NCBI GenBank assembly: GCA_051859505.1
Contig: JBHYFN010000006.1
Coordinates: 54,467 to 118,466 of the forward strand
Source: JAFIEN01 sp051859505
GTDB lineage: Bacteria > Pseudomonadota > Alphaproteobacteria > Rhodobacterales > Rhodobacteraceae
Reading direction: 5' to 3'
DNA: 64,000 bases
Shown here: in pieces, positions 45,972-53,182 of the stretch
Layout: the number at the start of each line of letters is the position of its first letter
Position numbering within the stretch: position 1 is the stretch's first letter
Position numbers and translations under genes: made by a program
Notes under the pieces: model-generated
What the model was told of the DNA's origin: nothing
Databases searched by the model: none
Seen by the model: only the letters and a program-made list of their open reading frames with translations

Positions 45972-46598
45972 ATGATCCTTCTTCCCGGCATCCTTGCCAT
46001 GGCCGCCGTTGTCGTGGCCTCCAACATCCTCGTGCAGTTCCTGATCCTCGACGGGCTTCTGACCTGGGGGGCCTTCACCTATCCGCTGGCCTTTCTGGTC
46101 AATGACCTGACCAACCGCTTCTATGGCAAGGTGGCCGCCCGCAAGGTCGTGCTGGTGGGCTTCATCGTGGGGATCGTCTGTTCGCTGATCGGGACGCAGG
46201 TGATGCTGGATCACGGACCGGCGGTGGCGTTGCGGGTGGCGGTCGGATCCGCGACGGCCTTTCTGGTGGCGCAGTTGCTGGATGCGGCGGTCTTTGATCG
46301 GTTCCGCGAAGGTGTCTGGTGGCGCGCGCCGCTGGCCTCGACGCTGGTGGGGTCGACAGTGGATACGGCGCTGTTCTTCACCATCGCCTTTTCGGCCAGC
46401 ATCACCGTCTTCGGCCCGGCCGCAGATGCGGCGATCGACTGGGCGCAGGGCCCCGCCCCCTTCCTGACCTTCGGCCCCGAGGCGCCGCTTTGGGTGACGC
46501 TGGCCGTGGCCGACTGGGGGGTGAAGCTGGCCATCGCCCTGCTGGCTCTGATCCCGTTCCGCGTGATCGCCGGTCGGGCGGCAGGCGCCACGTCCTGA
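45972..46598 (+). CDS. YhhQ-family queuosine-precursor transporter
   Basis: This 208-aa membrane protein has about six TM segments. The VUT/YhhQ family motif region is FTYPLAFLVNDLTNRFYGK with the downstream QLLDAAVFDRFREG segment. YhhQ transports preQ0 or preQ1 for queuosine synthesis in E. coli. Start is the ATG at 45972; the longer frame to 45879 starts inside the repeat-bearing spacer. I saw no preQ1 riboswitch signature upstream. The assignment is by family motif. Confidence 0.85.
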   Translation: MILLPGILAMAAVVVASNILVQFLILDGLLTWGAFTYPLAFLVNDLTNRFYGKVAARKVVLVGFIVGIVCSLIGTQVMLDHGPAVALRVAVGSATAFLVAQLLDAAVFDRFREGVWWRAPLASTLVGSTVDTALFFTIAFSASITVFGPAADAAIDWAQGPAPFLTFGPEAPLWVTLAVADWGVKLAIALLALIPFRVIAGRAAGATS

Positions 46599-46623
46599 GC
46601 CCGCCTTAGGGAAGGCGGTCGGG

Positions 46624-47712
46624 TCAGAGCAGATGGCCCGACTTCGCCGCCTTCGTCGCAAGGTAATGGGCGTTGTGCCGATTGGTCGCCACCTTCAGCG
46701 GCACCCGCTCGACCACCTGCATCCCGCAATCCTCCATCCGCGCCACCTTGGCGGGGTTGTTGGTCATCAGCCGGACCCGGGCGAAGCCCATCTTCCCCAG
46801 GATCTGGGCGCCGATGCGGAAATCGCGTTCGTCATCCTCGAATCCCAGCCGATGGTTCGCCTCGACCGTGTCAAAGCCCTGATCCTGCAGGGAATAGGCG
46901 CGCATCTTGTTGGCAAGGCCGATACCGCGACCTTCCTGATTGAGATACAGCAGGATCCCCGCCCCCTCGGCCCCCATCTGGGCCAGGGCGCCGCGCAGCT
47001 GCGGGCCGCAATCGCATTTCAGGCTGCCAAGCACATCGCCGGTGAAACAGGCCGAATGCAGCCGGGCCAGAACCGGCGCGGCGCGGGATGGCTGGCCGAT
47101 CTCGACGGCGTAGTGCTCTTCCGCGCCATCTGCGGGGCGAAAGATGTGCAGCCGCCCCGCCTCGGCCAGATCAAGCGGCAGCCGGGCGGAGATGATCGGC
47201 GACAGAGTGGAAACCCCGGTCTGGAGGGCATGATCCACCGGCACGCGGGTCAGATCGTGCCGGCCGGCAAGCGTATCGACATCCCCGACCGGCAGAACCA
47301 CCGCCGCCGGCAACAGGCGGGCGGCCTTGACCAGCCGGATCGCGGCGCGATGCAGGTCGGCCGGTCCGTCGCGTTCGGTCCGGAACGGGCCTTTCATCGG
47401 GTTGCGAAGGTCGTCCGCCGGATCGGCGAGCGCGCGCAGCCACGAGATATCGGCATCCGTGGGCAGAAGGATCCGGGCAAGATCGCCGTCATAGGCGCGG
47501 GCCTGCAGCGTCTCGGCCCGCCACGAGGTGATGGCCACGACGGGCTGTCCCATCGCCCGCATCGCGGCCAGCCGCGCGGGCAGGGCCGTCTCGGCCGCCA
47601 GGATCAGGGCTCCGGCTTCGGCATCAGCGCCGGTCAGAAGGACCGGCACCCCCATGCGCAGGTCGGATCGCGCGCGGGCGGTGCGTTCGGTCATGTCCGG
47701 GGCGAGGGTCAT
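46624..47712 (-). CDS. ribA: GTP cyclohydrolase II
   Basis: This 362-aa enzyme would open riboflavin synthesis. The GCHII domain shows LARLHSACFTGDVLGSLKCDCG with the zinc-binding cysteines, NQEGRGIGLANKMRAYSLQD (catalytic region) and RLMTNNPAKV. The N-terminal about 150 residues are long for RibA and may be a degenerate second domain rather than a functional DHBP synthase. An ATG at 47694 is an alternative start. The gene is convergent with the YhhQ-type gene and divergent from the response regulator across 161 nt. Confidence 0.92.
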   Translation of the reverse strand: MTLAPDMTERTARARSDLRMGVPVLLTGADAEAGALILAAETALPARLAAMRAMGQPVVAITSWRAETLQARAYDGDLARILLPTDADISWLRALADPADDLRNPMKGPFRTERDGPADLHRAAIRLVKAARLLPAAVVLPVGDVDTLAGRHDLTRVPVDHALQTGVSTLSPIISARLPLDLAEAGRLHIFRPADGAEEHYAVEIGQPSRAAPVLARLHSACFTGDVLGSLKCDCGPQLRGALAQMGAEGAGILLYLNQEGRGIGLANKMRAYSLQDQGFDTVEANHRLGFEDDERDFRIGAQILGKMGFARVRLMTNNPAKVARMEDCGMQVVERVPLKVATNRHNAHYLATKAAKSGHLL

Positions 47713-47759
47713 GGGCGTGGTCCGGCCTTGGGTGCCGATGCATTAGCCTGCAGGCGACA

Positions 47760-47774
47760 GGATTGAAACAATCC
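47760..47774. other. Short hairpin in the ribA/response-regulator spacer
   Basis: GGATTG (47760-47765) and CAATCC (47769-47774) flank AAA. It could be an operator for either gene; no known site is matched. Confidence 0.35.
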
Positions 47775-47873
47775 CCGCGCAGACGACACACCGACGTGAG
47801 AAACTTGTCGCAAATCTTGGCAGACACATGCGCGTTACCCACCTCTCGGCCAAAGCAGCAGTCGGAGGGACCA

Positions 47874-48560
47874 ATGGCCCAGTTGAAAAAGATCTTGCTT
47901 GTCGACGACGACGAGGATCTGCGCGAGGCGCTGAGCGAACAGCTTGTCATGACCGAGGATTTCGACGTCTTCGAGGCGGCCGACGGGCAGGAGGCGATCG
48001 TCAAGGCCAAGGCCGGTCACTATGACCTTGTCATCCTCGATGTCGGCCTGCCCGACACCGACGGGCGCGAATTGTGCAAGGTTCTGCGCAAGACCGGGGT
48101 GAAATGCCCGATCCTGATGCTGACCGGGCATGACAGCGACAGCGACACGATCCTTGGCCTGGACGCCGGGGCGAATGACTATGTGACCAAACCGTTCAAG
48201 TTCCCGGTGCTTCTGGCCCGGATCCGCGCGCAGCTTCGCACGCATGAACAGTCCGAGGATGCGATCTTTCAGCTGGGGCCCTATACGTTCAAGCCCGCTC
48301 AGAAGATGCTCATCACCGAGGATGACCGGAAGGTTCGCCTGACCGAGAAGGAAACCAACATCCTCAAGTTCCTGTATCGGGCGCCCGATGGCGTGGTGGC
48401 GCGGGATGTGCTGCTGCACGAGGTCTGGGGCTATAACGCCGGTGTGACGACCCATACGCTTGAAACCCACATCTACCGGCTACGGCAGAAGATCGAGCCC
48501 GATCCCTCGAACGCCCGCATCCTCGTGACCGAGACGGGCGGCTACCGGCTGGTTGCCTGA
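47874..48560 (+). CDS. OmpR/PhoB-family response regulator (CenR-like)
   Basis: This 228-aa orphan response regulator has a receiver domain with KKILLVDDDEDLREAL, phospho-acceptor Asp in LVILDVGLPDTDGREL, and LTGHDSDSDTILGLDAGANDYVTKPF. The C-terminal winged helix shows VRLTEKETNILKFLYRAPDG and THTLETHIYRLRQKIE. It resembles CenR/KdpE-type regulators of alphaproteobacteria, of which CenR controls envelope genes, but no histidine kinase gene adjoins it. The start at 47874 is set by TCGGAGGGA just upstream. The specific identity is inferred. Confidence 0.92.
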   Translation: MAQLKKILLVDDDEDLREALSEQLVMTEDFDVFEAADGQEAIVKAKAGHYDLVILDVGLPDTDGRELCKVLRKTGVKCPILMLTGHDSDSDTILGLDAGANDYVTKPFKFPVLLARIRAQLRTHEQSEDAIFQLGPYTFKPAQKMLITEDDRKVRLTEKETNILKFLYRAPDGVVARDVLLHEVWGYNAGVTTHTLETHIYRLRQKIEPDPSNARILVTETGGYRLVA

Positions 48561-48584
48561 GGGCCGCTTCGGCGGGGCGACGAT

Positions 48585-48639
48585 GGCCTGTTAGCCGATA
48601 CGCCGGGGCGCAAGCCGGGTCGCTATCGGATAACAGGCC
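48585..48639. other. 55-nt imperfect inverted repeat after the response regulator
   Basis: Arms of 16 bp (48585-48600 and 48624-48639, one mismatch) enclose a 23-nt loop with its own short CCGG pairs. The left arm begins GGCCTGTTA and the right ends TAACAGGCC. It lies 25 nt past the regulator stop and 98 nt before the next gene. It may be a terminator, a structured RNA or a binding site; no T-tract is evident. Confidence 0.75.
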
Positions 48640-48736
48640 GCCTTGCATGGCTTTTCCCCTGCGCTTCGCCTATCTCTGGGATGCGCAGGAAAGCGCCCGA
48701 CGGGACCGGACGATTCCCCGACGAAGAGGTGGAAAG

Positions 48737-49060
48737 ATGATTGATGTGAAAACCATGGCACCGGCCCTTGCCATCCTTGGCAGTCTTGCCGCACCGGCCG
48801 TCGCGCAGGACGTCAGCTTTCAGCTGGTCAACGAATCCGGGCTGACGGTGATCGAGATGTATGCAGCACCCAGCGATGCGGGAAGCTGGGGCAATGACAT
48901 CCTTGGGGCCAATGTCCTTCCTGCCGGTCAGACCGGCACCGTCACCATCGCCAATGGCGAGGCGAATTGCAGCCAGGCGCTGCTGTTCATCTTCGAGGAC
49001 GGGCGGACGCAGGAAGCCATGACGGATGTCTGCGGCTCGGCCAGCTTCACGATCAACTGA
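48737..49060 (+). CDS. Small secreted protein, unknown function
   Basis: This 107-aa protein has a signal peptide (cleavage near PAVAQDVS) and a short beta-rich mature domain with paired cysteines in EANCSQALLFIFEDGR and DVCGSASF, which could form a disulfide. A similar pattern (NESG..VIEMYAAPS, LPAGQTG) recurs in unnamed exported proteins of Rhodobacteraceae, as far as I recall. Start ATG 48737 has GAGGTGGA upstream. It is a single gene, with no function assignable. Confidence 0.7.
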   Translation: MIDVKTMAPALAILGSLAAPAVAQDVSFQLVNESGLTVIEMYAAPSDAGSWGNDILGANVLPAGQTGTVTIANGEANCSQALLFIFEDGRTQEAMTDVCGSASFTIN

Positions 49061-49192
49061 CCCGGCCAGACGACCCTGCCGAACGGCGGCCGGGCCCCGC
49101 TGAAACCCGGGCCGATGCGGCAGATCGCGTCTGGCCCGGCCTGACGCCGGCGGATAGGGTAGGGGCACCCTGTCCTGACCGGAGCCGATGGA

Positions 49193-49987
49193 ATGCCCTT
49201 CACGATCGCAACCTGGAACATCAACTCGGTGCGTCTGCGCGAGGGGCTGGTTCAGCGGCTTCTGAAGGACGAGCGCCCCGATATCCTGTGCCTGCAGGAA
49301 TGCAAGTCTCCGGTCGAGAAGATCCCGGTCGAGGGGTTTCAGGCTTTGGGCTATACCCACATGGTCGCGCGCGGCCAGAAAGGGTATAACGGCGTGGCGA
49401 TCCTGTCGCGCGTCGAGATCGAGGATGCCGGTTCCATGGATTTCGCGGGCCTGGGTCACGCCCGCCATGTTGCGGCGCGGCTTCCGGGGGGTGTGACCCT
49501 GCACAATTGCTATGTGCCCGCCGGCGGCGATGTTCCCGACCGCGAGGTGAACGAGAAATTCGGCCAGAAGCTTGATTACCTGACAGAGCTTCGGGACCAT
49601 TTCCATCGGGAAGGCGCCCGCAAGGCCATTCTTGTCGGCGATCTGAACATCGCCCCGCGCGAGGATGATGTCTGGAACCACAAGCAACTCCTCAAGATCG
49701 TGAGCCATACGCCGATCGAGGTCGAACACCTCGGCGCCGCGCAAGAGGCCGGAGGCTGGGTCGATGTGACCCGGTCCGACATCCCCGAGGGGCAGCTTTA
49801 CTCCTGGTGGTCCTATCGGTCGCCCGACTGGGACGCGGCCGACAAGGGCCGCAGGCTCGACCATATCTGGGCGACGGCGGATATCGCGGGGGCGGCCCAT
49901 GGCAGCCGCATCCTGCGCGAGGCCCGCGGCTGGACCCAGCCCAGCGACCATGCCCCGGTTTTCGCCAGCTTCGACCTTGATGCCTGA
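49193..49987 (+). CDS. xthA: Exodeoxyribonuclease III (AP endonuclease)
   Basis: This 264-aa base-excision repair nuclease starts MPFTIATWNINSVRLR. It shows the metal-binding LCLQECKSP Glu, YNGVAILSR, the LVGDLNIAP Asp/Asn pair and SDHAPVFASFDLD at the C-terminus, all EEP-family catalytic blocks. Length matches XthA. Upstream is a small secreted-protein gene; downstream a tandem repeat begins at the base after the stop codon. Confidence 0.96.
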   Translation: MPFTIATWNINSVRLREGLVQRLLKDERPDILCLQECKSPVEKIPVEGFQALGYTHMVARGQKGYNGVAILSRVEIEDAGSMDFAGLGHARHVAARLPGGVTLHNCYVPAGGDVPDREVNEKFGQKLDYLTELRDHFHREGARKAILVGDLNIAPREDDVWNHKQLLKIVSHTPIEVEHLGAAQEAGGWVDVTRSDIPEGQLYSWWSYRSPDWDAADKGRRLDHIWATADIAGAAHGSRILREARGWTQPSDHAPVFASFDLDA

Positions 49988-50047
49988 GGCCGGTTTTCGG
50001 GCCGGTTTTCGGGCCAGTCTGCTGGCCTGTCTGCGGGCCGTTGTGCC
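49988..50047. repeat. 12-bp tandem array after xthA
   Basis: Five 12-bp units begin on the base after the xthA TGA. The first two are identical (GGCCGGTTTTCG); the next three are diverged but keep GGCC. Confidence 0.85.
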
Positions 50048-50077
50048 GGAGCGCCCAGCTTCGGCGGGTGCAGGCCG

Positions 50078-50572
50078 ATGAAGGCCTGCGATCTTGTTCT
50101 GACCCCGACGGGCCTGCGCTTTCTGGGCCGCAGGTTCCCCTGCACCATCGGCCGGTCCGGCCTGACCGGAGCCAAGCGCGAGGGTGACGGCGCCACCCCG
50201 CGCGGGACGCATCGGCTTGTGGGCATGCTCTACCGCCCGGACAGGATCGCGCGACCGGCGGACTGGGCCGTTCCGATCCGCCCCGGGGATCTGTGGTCGG
50301 ACGACCCCGGGCACGAGGACTACAACCTGATGGTCCGGGCGCCCTATCGGTTCAGCCATGAATGCCTGCGCCGGCCCGATCCGGTCTATGACCTCGTCAT
50401 CCTGACCGACTGGAACTGGCCCCGCGCCGTTCGCGGTGCCGGTTCGGCGATCTTCATCCACCAGTGGCGCGGGCCGGGCAAACCGACGGCGGGCTGCATC
50501 GGTCTTTCGCGCGCGGCGCTGAGATGGATCGCGCCCCGGATCCGGCATCAGACACGGCTGGTGATCCGATAG
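50078..50572 (+). CDS. L,D-transpeptidase-family (YkuD) protein
   Basis: This 164-aa protein has the YkuD active-site pattern with HQWRGPGKPTAGCIGLSR, nucleophilic Cys near residue 140, and no signal peptide visible. Other YkuD features are CTIGRSGLTGAKREGDGATP and YDLVILTDWN. Such proteins form 3-3 peptidoglycan crosslinks or attach envelope proteins, but lack of a signal makes a cytoplasmic or atypical role possible. It starts at 50078, 30 nt after the repeat array. A second YkuD protein is encoded near 62 kb. Confidence 0.85.
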   Translation: MKACDLVLTPTGLRFLGRRFPCTIGRSGLTGAKREGDGATPRGTHRLVGMLYRPDRIARPADWAVPIRPGDLWSDDPGHEDYNLMVRAPYRFSHECLRRPDPVYDLVILTDWNWPRAVRGAGSAIFIHQWRGPGKPTAGCIGLSRAALRWIAPRIRHQTRLVIR

Positions 50573-50591
50573 GCCGCGCCTAGGCCGGCCC
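50570..50591. repeat. 11-bp duplication sharing stops of two convergent genes
   Basis: TAGGCCGCGCC (50570-50580) is followed by TAGGCCGGCCC (50581-50591). The first copy begins with the TAG of the L,D-transpeptidase gene. The CTA at 50580-50582, made by the junction, is the TAG stop of the convergent YggS-type gene. Confidence 0.8.
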
Positions 50592-51236
50592 GGCTCTTTC
50601 CCCGAAAATGGCAGAGCCGACCCGCACATGCGTTGCGCCATGCGCGATCGCGGTCCGGTAGTCCCCGCTCATCCCCATCGAAAGGCCGGCCAGCCCGTTC
50701 CTTTCGGCCATTCCGGCCAAGGCGGCGAAATGGGGTTCGGGATCCTCGTCCTCGGGCGGGATGCACATCAGCCCGACGACCGGCAGATCCATCCCCCGAC
50801 AGGCCGCCACCAGATCATCGACCGCATCGGGATCGCAACCGGCCTTCTGCGGCTCGCGCCCCGTGTTCACCTGAACGAAAAGGTCGGGCGAGGCGCCGCG
50901 TTCCTGCGCGAGGCGGGCCAGCGTGGTGGCAAGCCGCATCCTGTCGACCGTGTGGATCGCGTCGAACATCCCGACGGCGGCGCGCGCCTTGTTCGTCTGC
51001 AGCGGGCCGATCAGGTGCAGGCTGATTCCCGGCCACTGCTCCTGAAAGGGCGGCCAGCGGTCCTGCGCCTCCTGCACCCGGTTCTCTCCGAACAGGCGGT
51101 GGCCCTGTGACAGAACTGCCGCAACCCTCTCGGCCGGCTGCACCTTCGAGACGGCGATCAGCGCGACATCCCCTGCCGCCCGGCCAGCCTTCTGCGCAGC
51201 CTCTGCAACTCCTTGACGAATATCGCTCAATCCCAC
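50580..51236 (-). CDS. YggS/PLPBP-family pyridoxal phosphate homeostasis protein
   Basis: This 218-aa PLP-binding TIM-barrel protein would buffer pyridoxal phosphate. Family blocks are VALIAVSKVQPAERV (with the PLP Lys), LFGENRVQEAQDRW, LHLIGPLQTNKARAAV and VGLMCIPPEDED, plus LSMGMSGDYRTAIAHGATHVR-type C-terminus. The start is a GTG at 51236 (MGLSDIRQG), supported by AAGGAGG 8 nt upstream. An ATG 9 codons earlier exists but overlaps that ribosome-binding site. Confidence 0.93.
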   Translation of the reverse strand: MGLSDIRQGVAEAAQKAGRAAGDVALIAVSKVQPAERVAAVLSQGHRLFGENRVQEAQDRWPPFQEQWPGISLHLIGPLQTNKARAAVGMFDAIHTVDRMRLATTLARLAQERGASPDLFVQVNTGREPQKAGCDPDAVDDLVAACRGMDLPVVGLMCIPPEDEDPEPHFAALAGMAERNGLAGLSMGMSGDYRTAIAHGATHVRVGSAIFGERAGPA

Positions 51237-51390
51237 CAGGCAGGCCTCCTTGAAAACGTCCATCCGACCCTGTGCAAACCGGGCGCTCCGGGCCGCCCTG
51301 GCCTGTGTGGCCCCGTTGCATCATTTTGCAGGCTCGCGGGTCTTGCGGGGTCAATTCGCTTGAGTGTTCAGTCACTCGGGCGCAAACACA

Positions 51391-51419
51391 TTGTCAATGC
51401 TAGTCGGACTGGCATTCTC
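51391..51419 (+). promoter_or_regulatory. Possible porin promoter
   Basis: TTGTCA (51391-51396) and ATTCTC (51414-51419) are spaced by 17 nt, 26 nt before the porin ATG. The -10 hexamer is poor. Confidence 0.3.
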
Positions 51420-51444
51420 GGGAATGCAACACGAGGGAAATATC

Positions 51445-52482
51445 ATGAAACGCATCCTCCTTGCTTCGGCTTCGATGGTCGGCCTTGCTGGCGCCGCCGC
51501 GGCTGAAGTCTCCTTCGGTGGTTCGGCCACCCTGGGCTACAACGACACCGTGAAGGACAACTTCTACTGGGACGCCAACCTTGGCGTGACGCTCAGCCAG
51601 GAGCTGAACAACGGCATCACCGCCTCGGCAACCTTCGACTTTGACGTCGCCAGCGACAGCCTCGGCGCCGACCTGATCTCGGGCGGCTACGTCCTCTCGC
51701 TGACCACCGACATGGGTGGCCTGTACTTCGGTGACGTCGACCCCGTCGCTGACAGCGAATGGTCGGGTGTTGACGGTTCGGCCGTTGCCGGCTTCAACGA
51801 CAAGGACGTTCACCTTGACGTGGCCGACTTCGACGCCATGCTGCGCGGTGAAGTCACGTTCGGTGGTGTCGAGGCCATGGTCTCCTGGGGCGTCGGCATC
51901 GACGGCAACGCCTTCACCACGAACGATCTGGACGCGATGCAGGTCTATGCCCGCGGCTCGTTCGGCAACTTCGGCTTCCAGGCCGCCTATCAGGACTCGT
52001 TCGGGCCGACGCCGGAAATCTTCGGTCTGGCCGTGTCGACCAACTTCGCTGGCGCCGACGCCAAGCTGGCCTACCTGACCGACGGGACTGAAACGTCGAT
52101 CGGTGTGGAACTCGGCTACCCGATCGGCCCCGTGTCGCTGGGCGCCTACTACACCTCGAACGACATTGCTGACGACAGCTTCGGCGTGTCGGCCGGCTAT
52201 GCCGACGGCCCGATCACGGTTGACGTCTTCTACGACGTCGATCAGGGCGCTGACGGCCAGTTCGGCATTGAAGGCACCTACGACATCGGCAACGGTCTGA
52301 AAGCCTGGGCCGGTCTTCTGGACAACGGCGATGCCTACTACATCGCCGCGACCTACGACCTGGGCGGCGGCGCTTCGCTGCTCGCGTCCTACGCCGACGA
52401 CAGCAACAACCCGATGAACGACGAGATCGGTGCTCCCGACCTCATGGCGGGTGCGACGGTCGAGCTCACCTTCGAGTTCTGA
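51445..52482 (+). CDS. Outer-membrane porin
   Basis: This 345-aa outer-membrane porin of the Rhodobacter-type family has a signal peptide ending AGAAAAEVSFGG, alternating beta strands rich in aromatic and acidic residues, and a C-terminal Phe (VELTFEF), the assembly signature. The codon choice is strongly biased (GGC, AAC, TTC, GAC, and many GGT/GCT) relative to its neighbours, fitting very high expression. GAGGGA precedes the ATG. A UUCG-type terminator follows the stop. Confidence 0.95.
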   Translation: MKRILLASASMVGLAGAAAAEVSFGGSATLGYNDTVKDNFYWDANLGVTLSQELNNGITASATFDFDVASDSLGADLISGGYVLSLTTDMGGLYFGDVDPVADSEWSGVDGSAVAGFNDKDVHLDVADFDAMLRGEVTFGGVEAMVSWGVGIDGNAFTTNDLDAMQVYARGSFGNFGFQAAYQDSFGPTPEIFGLAVSTNFAGADAKLAYLTDGTETSIGVELGYPIGPVSLGAYYTSNDIADDSFGVSAGYADGPITVDVFYDVDQGADGQFGIEGTYDIGNGLKAWAGLLDNGDAYYIAATYDLGGGASLLASYADDSNNPMNDEIGAPDLMAGATVELTFEF

Positions 52483-52505
52483 TCCGCTGCCACTTGGCAC
52501 AAGTC

Positions 52506-52537
52506 AGAGCGGTCCTTCGGGGCCGCTCTTTCTTTTT
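52506..52537 (+). terminator. Strong rho-independent terminator of the porin gene
   Basis: AGAGCGG (52506-52512) pairs with CCGCTCT (52523-52529), extended by TCC/GGG around a TTCG loop. A run TTTCTTTTT follows at 52529-52537. Confidence 0.9.
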
Positions 52538-52657
52538 GGGGTAGCCTTCCCTTGATGTGCTGCACGCCTCGGGCGTTCCTGCCCCGCCAGGGCTTGTGAC
52601 GGTCAAGCGGCTTCGTTACACCTTGAACGACTGCGATCATCCCCGGGGGGCCTGCCC

Positions 52658-53116
52658 GTGACAGCTCTGAACCGCCTTTCGCGCCTTGGCCTTCTTGCGG
52701 GTCTTGGGCTGGCGCTCGGAGCTTGCGGATCCGGGTCGCCCTTCGCCGGATCCGGGGGCGCGCGCGTCGGCCCTGCGGCCACCGTCACCGCTCAGGCGAC
52801 CCGCACCCGCGGGGCCGAAACGGTCGCGGTCAACCGTTATCTCTGGTACGCGTCGCTGGATGTTCTGAACTTCCTGCCCATCGAAAGCGCCGACCCCTTC
52901 ACCGGCGTCATCGTCACGGGTTTCGGCACGCCGCCGGGTGGGGGCACCGCCTATCGCGCCACGATCTATGTGTCGGATCCGGCGCTGGATGCGCGCTCGC
53001 TGAATGTGGCGCTGGCAACCCGCAGCGGGCCTGTCGCGCCCGATACGGCGCGCGCCGTCGAAGACGCCATCCTGTCGCGTGCGCGGCAGTTGCGGATCGC
53101 GGATCGCGGGCTATAA
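52658..53116 (+). CDS. DUF3576 lipoprotein
   Basis: This 152-aa lipoprotein (lipobox LALGAC) has the DUF3576 pattern VNRYLWYASLDVLNFLPIESADPFTGVIVTG split around LPIES. The start is a GTG at 52658. The family is widespread in Rhodobacteraceae and often near leuS/holA; its function is unknown, probably envelope-associated. It ends 66 nt before leuS on the same strand and likely shares its transcription. Confidence 0.88.
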   Translation: MTALNRLSRLGLLAGLGLALGACGSGSPFAGSGGARVGPAATVTAQATRTRGAETVAVNRYLWYASLDVLNFLPIESADPFTGVIVTGFGTPPGGGTAYRATIYVSDPALDARSLNVALATRSGPVAPDTARAVEDAILSRARQLRIADRGL

Positions 53117-53182
53117 CCGGCGCGACCGACTGCTCCGGGGCCCTGTCCCGGCGCCCGTCCCGTGCAGGAAAGACCCGACAGA

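Noticed and set aside
47713..47873. FMN riboswitch or other leader before ribA
   Set aside because: No FMN-element pattern is visible; only one short hairpin.
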